Source: Apostichopus japonicus (Eukaryota; Echinodermata; Holothuroidea; Aspidochirotida; Stichopodidae). From it: a DNA stretch of 64,000 bases. Position numbers and translations under genes: made by a program. Shown in pieces: positions 13,401-23,300 of the stretch. Below the pieces are notes generated by a model that was not told where the DNA came from, did no database searches, and worked only from the letters and a program-made list of their open reading frames with translations. The stretch spans positions 4,712,001 to 4,776,000 of the forward strand of contig NC_092566.1 of assembly GCF_037975245.1 (NCBI RefSeq), in the 5' to 3' direction. Within the stretch, counting starts at the first letter, position 1. The number at the start of each line of letters is the position of its first letter.

Positions 13401-16400
13401 TTGTGTAGCAATTATAGTTAATTCATACAATAGCATCAAATACTATAGAAGTATCGACTTTTCAAGTGATCAACTAAATCGTCGTATTTAATTTTCTGTT
13501 AAAATAAAAATAGGTTAGGAAAAAAAGAGCAAATAACAAAAGATCAAGCAACAGAATAATATATTCCAAAAAAGTAAGATAGCCTCAAAATTATCCTGTA
13601 TTCTGGTAGGAACAAAATCTGTCATTTTGTTTAACATAGCTCTGCGATAATATTTGTCCTTTCGTGTAGATAATTGTTACTGTCACTAATCGCGAGCAAC
13701 CACGACTTTCCGAGTCCCAGATAGTTACATATATATACAGCACCGAAGATGGTCCAGTTTACTTTCCCGAAGACATCCAAAATCAAAGGTAATCAATTAT
13801 TTGGTTTCTCTTTTACAGCTAAATTAACATTCTATAGTTTGAAATGTTTTCATCTTCCAATTTTCTGTCCCAAAATGCATTTAGTTACTTAAATTGATCA
13901 TTCTGTCATGGGAGAATTCCAGTCAGACATTATGCAGACTTTTTATATCGATCGAGTGTTTTCAAAGAACTTGATCCACGAGGCATTTAGTTTCTTTCTT
14001 AACTTGAAATGGTCAACGTCTTTGATTTGGTTTCCATGGTTTTAATTATGTCAAAGCTGTTCAAATGGTTTTATTTAATTCTGGCTGATGTTTTGTCTGT
14101 TATTTGTAAAATTAATAGTACTGCTAAGAAAATATCCTCTTTTGTCTATCCCAAGTTTCCAAACATGCTATTTAATGAAATCAAATGAAATCTTGTCTTC
14201 TCATACAGTGTCACTATAGCGGAGACTGCTGGGTTCGGTAACATCATTGCACCGGTCGGTGGGACAACAGAAACTATCTATTCTGTCCGAGAGGAGGATG
14301 GAGGTAAGCCTCTGATCAACATAACCCACTCGTTTTCGCGATAACCCACTCGGTTTCGCGATAACCCACACGGTTTGGGATAGTCTACATGGTTCAACTA
14401 CCCATACGGTTCGAGATAACCTACATGGTTGAACATAACCCACTCAGTTCCACGATAACCCACACAGTTTGGGATAGCCTACATGGTTCAACTTAACCCA
14501 CACGGTTCGAGATAACCCACATGGTTCAACATAATCCACACAGTTTGAGGTAACCTACATGGCTCAACATAACCCACAGGGTTTGAGATAACCTACATGG
14601 TTCAACATAACCACACGGTTCACATAACCTACATGGTTCAACATAACCCACACTGTTCGAGGTAACCTACATGGTTCAACAGAACTCACACGGTTCGAGA
14701 TAACCTACATGGTTCAACATAACCCACAATGTTCGAGGTAACCTACATGGTTCGAGATAACCCTCACTGTTCAAGATAACCAGCACGGATTGAGGATGTT
14801 TTCCTGTGTGATATATCATGGTCTTGAATATGAATGATCTCAATTTTGCTACTGTGAGCTATGAAGTAGCTGATTATTAACAGATCTGCAAAAATTTGCC
14901 AGTAGCTGCACCATAAAAATGAAATAATAATTAAAAGCTGCATTTTGTGATAAGAGAATAGTGAATAGATATGTTGCCATAGGAATAATCAGTGCAGCAG
15001 TGGTTTTCTTTTCTTTCATCCTTCTAAATATGAATATCAATAAATCGTAATGACTTATACAAGTAGAAATGCCCCTGGGATTGAATTTTACGAATTAAAC
15101 GTGTAGACTAGTGTACTTTACAGGCGCCATGTCAAAACAGATATATATAAATAGCTGCAGCAGCTGCATGCTCCCCTGCAGTAAGGCTGAATGAATATGA
15201 AACAATAGAGATTATCTCAGCTGACCAGCAGTGCGGCTATTGTGAAACTGCATTTGCCTACTGTATGAGACTGCCAAGCAGAAGAGATTACATCCTATGC
15301 AGCCCGGCTGCAGGATGCTGCAGCCCACTCAGCTTCCTACTTTACAAGTCTACCCATGTGGTCGTTCTCCTCACAGCATGCAGTGCCCACTTCCGGGCTC
15401 AACAAGCCAGCGAGACCATCTTGAGCCTGATAGCGTTGACTACGTTAGATTACGATGGCGACAGCCAGACGGAGTTCGTTCTCGTGATCGCAGTGGCCCA
15501 GCCGGGCGACAGCTGTCTGAGTACGAGCAGGAGGTTACGACGAGAGACAGGAAGTAAGTGAGAGAAAAAGGAAAGACATTAGAGCCTCATCCCTACTCCC
15601 CTTACACCCCCCCCCCGCCCCAAGACTGTTATGTAGTACATCATGGCGGCGTCTATGTCAAGCGACTATCACAAGGTCTCTTTTGAAAGCGAGTCGATAC
15701 CACACACGATCTAGGGATGTGGGGATAAATTTGTTTAATCACAAAGATTTTGATCTGTGGTATCAGCTGAGAAATACGATACTCCGATTGCGTAATCTCC
15801 TGTAAGTAAATTAACCTGGAAATTACCCATTTGGTGTAATCGACTACATACTAGGTTAAATGCATTGCTATCTGCCCCCCCCCTGCAACACCCCCCTCAT
15901 AGTGACTTTTCCAGTCTGTCACCTGTGTGCCATGGAGATTGAGATTTGCAGGGTTTATTTTTTATTATTATTTTTTTAGAAATGTGGCATGTACACAAAA
16001 GATATCCATAAAGGTATATTATTTCAACCTAATCTCTTTTGAATAGTTCGACAGGATGCGACGTCGACGACAACCGTACACATCACCATCGCAAACATGG
16101 ACGATGAACCGTCCTCCTTCCAGGAATTCACCGTCTCCAGGTTCTTCTTTCGCGGCATCCACATCTCTCGTGCAAAGGATGAGAAAGTCTACGACCTCTC
16201 GGTGGAATCTGGAAGGGTAAGTATGGCGAGGACCGATCAGTACCAACTCTTCTTTTCCACTGGTATCCAAGTCTTAACAGAACCGTTTTTTTCTTTTTCT
16301 TTTTTATCATTATGTTTGCATTATCTTGACAACACCCAAATAGTTTATTCAGATGTGGATGATTGGCGCCAACACAGGTCACAATTTCAACATCACTGGA

Positions 16401-17399
16401 CAATTGGTTCGATTCCTACTCCCTTCCCTAAATCCCTCCCCCCCCCCAATCCCCTCCCAAACCTGACCCGGAACCTGTGTCCCTGCAAATGTCTAACTTA
16501 AGAGAATACGATTGTATCCCCCATTTGTCAGACTGCCAAGAGAAATATTTGATTATTTATAAGATTCAGTCAGCTATTTCAAGGTAGTCATGCATAGTTT
16601 CTCAGAAAAGGCATGAGAGTTCTGATTGTGGTGTTGCAACTTGTAACTCTAATATGGCTTGAGTCCAATGAAGTAAAGTTTGGTTTCTCACGATCGGCTT
16701 AGTTTTATAAACCATTAAAAGCTTCGTACTTTATTCTGGCTGTCCTCGTCATAACATCGGTTGCTAGACTGCTGTGAAAGGTTCAGTGGCAGAGCTAGGG
16801 GTATTGGTCAGGGGGCGAGAATGGTGTGTAGGGGCGCTTTCGACACTATCTAAGCAGAGCGCCACCACAGGTTTTTGAGTAAAGATACTCCCTAGATCGC
16901 CGGAAATGACCCTTTCCGGGCCTTGCTAATTTGCAGATAAATGAAGAATAAATAGGTGTCATTGCCATTTTGTCAGAAAATTACACCAACAAAATGTGAC
17001 AAATGTCAATAGGTATTTGAGAGCGCAATAAATAAGTCAATAATTGCAAATAAGTAAAAAGTGGTAAAAAGCTGAAAAGGGCGCCAGCAGTCCATTTGAG
17101 TCTGTCGGGGGGGGGCATCCGACCCCCTCTGACTGTATGGACGCCCCGCCACTGGAAAGGTTTATATCATAGAGTCTCATTGAACGAACTGCTTCCATTT
17201 GCCCCCGAAGGTGAACGATCCCGACAACAGACCCGACGACCTCGTATTCGGAGCTGGGGACAACGATCTGGTCGAAGTCAGCAAAGCGGGCGAGGTGTTT
17301 CTGAAGAAATATCTGGTATTGGATGATCGAATCCCGGCCAACGTAGATGTTCCTGTCACGGTTAGCGATGCTGCTGGAATGGATGATGCAACATTGAGA
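1416..17399 (+). CDS. cadherin ectodomain exons (about eight repeats plus one partial)
   Basis: Sixteen exons encode the extracellular part. The repeat ends that I can place are DIDDKVPEF (exon 1), a weak end near VIDGSLCYVELKP (exon 3), ADNNDAPNF (exon 5), LPELDDLPPTI (exon 6), TDVNEFAPTF (exon 8), TDVNDNSPIL (exon 10), a degenerate end near VTNREQPRLS (exon 12), IANMDDEPSSF (exon 15), and TLRLRVMSNED spanning exons 16-17. Only some keep the D-x-N-D-N/D-x-D set that binds calcium; those from exons 3, 6 and 12 are poor, so some linkers may be calcium-poor and flexible. Several repeats contain unusual cysteines (DGSLCY, NGTSTCDG, HDCSS, TICTVS, HDCSDPVCF). Repeat boundaries are by eye. Confidence 0.75.
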
Positions 17400-20300
17400 G
17401 TAAGTGGAATTCCTGATGACCCTTGCGAGTAGGTATCTATCTGTTACAGGTAGAATACAAAGAATAGTCTAAGACACCATCTTATTGTGCTTTTCAACAG
17501 AGGTTGAAGTTCCCAAAACCCATAACAAAACATTCAACTCACAGTAAAATAGAGAGCAGTATTCACAATTATGCCTTATGTGCCTGTTACATATCAAAGG
17601 GGGGGAAGGGCAGTTTTAGCTTTGTGACATATTGGTAATGACTACCATGTTTACGTAGAGGAGCTTAGCTGATCCGATATGTAAAGAGATCGAAGATTGC
17701 AGAGTTTTGGACCAACTGAGGGAGGAAAAAATCCACAGATATATCCAACAATATGGAAACAACTCTGTTGCTGCATTTTCAACTTTGAGAATGACACGTT
17801 ACATATTCAGTCAAGATTTCTTACTTTAATGTTTGTTTTATTTAATATTTATTTAGAGGATATTAATAATATTATCAAAGAAGAATATTGTTCGGTTTCA
17901 CTATCATGTCAACAATTCTGTAAATGTACCATAACTATAAGGTTATAGACTGCTACTGTGTCATATTTACAGTCGATGCACTGGAATCTGTTTCGAGAAG
18001 ACCCCGGACAATTTTTGAAAGTGCTAGAGTGGGAAAGGAGGAATAATAACTACAAATTTCAGTGGGAATTTACAGTCCTGACGAAAATGCTGGCCGTGAA
18101 ACTGTTGTTTTTCACATGTTTTTGTCTTGTTTTTCGGTTATTTCTTTCTGTGTGTTTCTTACTTTCTTTCTGTTCTTACTTTCTCTTGTTTTTCTCCTTC
18201 AAAGAAAAGCAAAGCTGTCATCAAAAATTTTGGGGCTAATAAGACCTCGTAAACGTGACCATCCCGTCGACAGTTTATTGCAAAAGGCATGATTATAGCC
18301 ATAAATGTTATTGTTTATGAATTATTATCCTGCATGTTAACGGTGGTATTTCGTAAATTCTTTTTCTAAAGCTTCGAGTCATGTCCAACGAAGACATTGT
18401 CATCGCCGAATTTGACCCAGAAGAGGACCCCCACGGAGAAAATTTACTCAGGTTTGTTGTTCTTCACTGAATAATGTGTCGACTAAACTAAACTATCGGC
18501 AGTCGTTTGATTTTCGTTGCTTATAACGTACAAACCTATGTGCAAGGATAATAGACATAAAAGTTCTTCTAACAGTAAAAAGTTAGTATGGCAGGTAAGT
18601 TATACTATCAGAACAGCAGGAATCGTACGGCTTTGACATAACGGTAGAAATGAGAGTCTGCTGCCACCACTGTAACCTCCATATAAGGTTCAGTGTGATC
18701 TACCGTTATAACAGACACATAGCAAAGATAGTAACACGTCCTCTCAAGATATAGTTTCCATGAACTGATATGGACTTCTTTATCTTGTTAAAGTCTGTAA
18801 CATAAGAGGCAAAACGTGATCCAGCCCTGGAATAAAACAGAGGTACATAAAGGTCTATATAACTCAAGACCTATTTAGGAAAGAGAGGAATCTATAAACA
18901 TAATGACTCCCTGCTGTTATACAAGCAAAAGAGAATGCCGTAACAAAGACACATCATAGGTCTCCCAGGTCATCATAGGTCTTCAGTCCCACGTGTCATC
19001 ATGGGTCCCTCGACTATTGATACTGCGGATAGCATGCATCCTCACCAAACCAGAAGTTGGCTGTGTATCAAGTAGTGAATTAGCTTTCTAGTGCATGTAT
19101 AATAGGATAATGAATATCACATTGAATTGGATATGTAAGTAATATAGAACAGAGGCCCATGCAGTTATGATTATGTGAATTGTCCATCCATTGAAACTTT
19201 CAAAACTTATGCGATTAGATTTATGTGAATTTTTTTCCATTTTTCCTTTTTAGAAAACTGACAACTCAAATCTTAGCCAAGATCTTTTACCACTTTGGTT
19301 AATTTGTCTTACTTTGAAAACGTTCCCATCTGGGAAGAACCAGATTTATATTAAAGTGGTCTATTGGTATTCCCTTATTATTTTTGTTCTCTTTGCCTCC
19401 TTCATTCCTTAGCAAAATACAGGACTGCTTCCCGACTGGAACAAAAGTTTTATACGAACGAGAGGACAGAAGGTGAGACCGGATTTTGAAAACATTCCAA
19501 TTATTTCCAAACTATTGAAACATTCTGAATTCAAATAAGTCCAAGATAAAAAAAAAAAATTAAAAAATTAATTTTGCAGCAAAAAGCTTTTGGCCTCTGG
19601 TAGTGTACCAGACAACTTTTTGCCACTCTTTTTGGTCTGAAAACAAAGTCTTTAGATCAACTTCAAGAAGCAGTCCATTTATTTACATCTGTTTACAATG
19701 TGGTGTAACCTTTATTCACATGGGTTGTCTATGGTGTTTTTCTTACCAGTAGCATATACATAGTTCTTCTTTGATTAAAGGGAAACTCTTTATTTTTCCA
19801 TTTTCATCTTTGTGATTTTGTTCTCTTCAATTCTTTTTGTCTCTTTATCATTTTTTCCCTCAGCCAATCTAATTCTATGTCTGCGTTATGGTTGTACGGA
19901 GTTGACCTAAATGAGGAAGACTTTATGGATAGGGAAACATTTGACAGGTAAAATTAACTGAGCCACCCCTCACATCCCCCCCCCCCACGCCACCCTCCTG
20001 AAACTTACTGGATTCAGCACTTATGACCGATGTGGTTTACATCTCTCCTATCAAATTATCTTAACGCGTTCCCATCTTTTAAACCTATCTTGCCAAAATT
20101 GGTAACATATTAATACTACAACCCCATTCCCCCCCCCACCATTGTCCCCCTCCCCTCCCCCCATTGTACCACTTTCGGGTCATTGGCAATATATATCAGT
20201 TTTAATAAAAATCACCAGAGATAGAAGCTGGGCTCAAAAAACCAAACAACTTGAGCCACTCTCAACTCCCTGACAGTCCCCTTCTATCACTGAGACTCTC

Positions 20301-23300
20301 TGTAAACCATATGATAATGATGGTGTAACATCAAGTGAGTTACCAGAAATAGGCTCTTGGGAAAGGCTATAGATACTACCCAAGATTTTATTTTTTGGTA
20401 CAGATATATCCTGCCTGACTTAGCAATATAACTTATACTCACACATGACAGATTGGGACAAATCTCTAAAGCTAAGGAAGGCGGGGATGGGGGAGTTTTT
20501 AGGGGTAGGCTTGAAAAAAAAAATCACGGTTTGTAGCTTGCTATCTATTTGAACATTACAAATGAAACGAGCACGAAAAAGCGATCAAAATGATATGTCA
20601 TAAGCTAGTAGCCGATACACATTAGTTGTACAAACATTTAATGCTCCAACCCTTGGACAGATTTATCAATTTAATGGATGAATTGCACGATTCATTTGAC
20701 ACTAACATTAGAGCAGCTTGGTGCCTCTGATAACTGGACCACAATTTATATGTCGTCAAAAGTCACTCATGCTTGAAGAAGTTTTCTCAATAAAGTGAAT
20801 CTCATATGGCACACAAGAAGTGGGGTAGTCGCAAAAATAAACGAAAAAATGAACGGCAGTCTTAATAAAGTGCGGATTTTCAAATGTATTAAAAGCACAC
20901 TCATTACGATCTTCCCTGCCTATAGCAAATACCAACCAAATCCACTGTTTTTGGCCCAAAACAGGGGAGATTGAATATCTACCCGAGTTTGTAATGCTAG
21001 CCATACTGAACCCACCTTTCCACAAATTCATGATTAAACACACAGTGTTCTATTTCAGTGGTCAAGCCAAATTTGGCTTCACACAGGAAAGTATTGTGTG
21101 GGCCATTAGAGCACTTGTGAATTTACAATCATATGGTGGCTGGTCAATTAATTAGGTGCACTGATGGATGAATCCTAATGGCAGTGTTTGGGTTAGTTTA
21201 TGCTATCAAGTAACAAATAATTAATAACTCGAGTGAATTTGAGGAGGACTGTTATTCTATAGGCAGGCTTGACCGTCATGCACTGTTTAAATGTTCCTCT
21301 GTATTTTCTTTTGTCTTTTCTTTTGTCTTGCAGTCACTGGTATGGATCCTGTGGGGAGAAGGAGGAGACCGGTGCAAGATGGGGTGTTAGCCAAATAGCT
21401 GTTTTCCTTTTAGCAGTCATGATCTTCATTGCCTCCCTCATCATGATACTGTACCTTCTTTGCAGTTATCAAAGGTAAGAGGAGGAGGGTTTTAGATTTC
21501 CGACAGAAAGGGGAAAAAAATGGTAGAACTGTCTTCGAATAAACCTTATAAACACCTCTGCAGTTTTCAAAGGAAAGAAGAGGGTTTATATTGCTGACAG
21601 ATAGATAAAATGGTCATCAATTTACACTGTTCCCCCTATCTCCCCCAATGTCCCCACCCCACAATCCCACCCCCCCATCTCCCCATCTTCATGTGGTTCT
21701 GTTACGGTGATTTTTTTATTATTAGGAATTGTTAAAATCTCTGCGGTGGTCTGTAGTGACCGGACTATTTCGTCAAGTTCCAAATTTTCTGTTCTGAAAG
21801 GTTGAAAAAAAATACTTATTATAGTACTTAACAATAGACATGGTTTCTTTGAATCAACCCTCACAACCAAAGGGGAAAATGTTTGATAAGAAGATCTTGT
21901 ATTTGTCAGTAAGTACAAAGTCAGACTTTTTCTGCTTATCTGACTTTGAAAAGATAACTAATCTTCAGAAAAGAGACACAAGCAAGACGAAATTATTTCA
22001 CCGTCTTTGACTTCCTTTCTCAGTTATGAACCACAGGAAGAAAAGTCAAGCCAGGACACTGAACGGTATTCCTCTTTCTTTTCTCGTTTCTTTCTTTCTC
22101 TCGTTTCATTCTATATTGCATTTTATACAACACCTAATTATATTCTGGTCATTTGATTGGTCAATTGCTCGTTGATTGCATTCAAAATCCGCTCTATTCC
22201 ACTCTATGAAATAGAACCATGGGGTTATACTTTTTTGATAGCACTTTTTTCTATGGTAAGAGAGCAGAGAAACCTGTCTGTTCAAAACAGTCTGTTGCAT
22301 GAGTACATTTTACCCATCTTAATATAATATGTTGTATAAAACAAATAATGAATGGTTTCCATTCGTGCAATAGTGCTAATATTTCATCCGTTGAAAGATG
22401 TAATTTGTTCCATTCAACTCGGCTGCGCTTCGTTGAATGGAACATTCCATCTTTCAACTCATGAAATACTTGCACTATTGCACTCATAACCATTCATTAT
22501 TTGTGTAATGAAACTTACCTGTTGGTGACCAACACTGGGTTTCCTTAGTCTAGAATGCTTTAGAGATTCCATTTTGCATTTTTTTATTTTATTTAAATTA
22601 GATCCTTGCTGCTTCAAGGGTTATTTCTCAGAAAACTGAAAGCTTTATAGAAATATAACCTGCACAGATTGGCAGTGGTTTTTCCAAAGTCTTCAAGATA
22701 ACCAAAACTAATTGTACAAAAATGTTTGCCCCTTAATTCCAAACACAAATTCTTTCAGTGTAAGATGTAATATATATATCCCTAACAAGAGTTTTTCTTC
22801 TATTCATGCACATCTCAGTTTGCGGTCACGCCATTCTGAAGTTATTCAAGTTCCTATCCGAGGTAAGTGGTTAATTTTTACTGTGCAAAAGGGTATGAGA
22901 GGTGAAGAGGGGGGGGGGGGGGCGAGTGGACTGTTATATTATCCCAAAATTTATTTCATGAACGTCATTTATTACATGAAACAGACAGACAATTGATGTG
23001 CAACATTTTCAAGTTCCATGCATGTTTAAGTTTAATACAGGATTTAATATTCTTGGGAAATTTTTCTTTTGGACTTCTGTAGACTTTGTTTTAATATAAT
23101 CGTCAGCTTTGTCAGGTGACCAATACTACAATACATTAGATACAGTCAACTTTTAAAGAGATTCTCTAAAACCATAGCTACTGTAGGTAGTATATATACG
23201 CCACCATTGCTATTTTCTCGTCGAGCAGGGGGGAGGGGGCCGGAGAGGGAGGGGGTGGGGGTTTAAAGGTTCACATATCATGATGTCCTGTCTGCCCGAT

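Noticed and set aside
18055-18125. Coding-like stretch GIYSPDENAGRETVVFH in the intron between cadherin exons 16 and 17
   Set aside because: No acceptor and donor of compatible phase; stops lie close by in the frame, and exons 16 and 17 join directly in phase 0.
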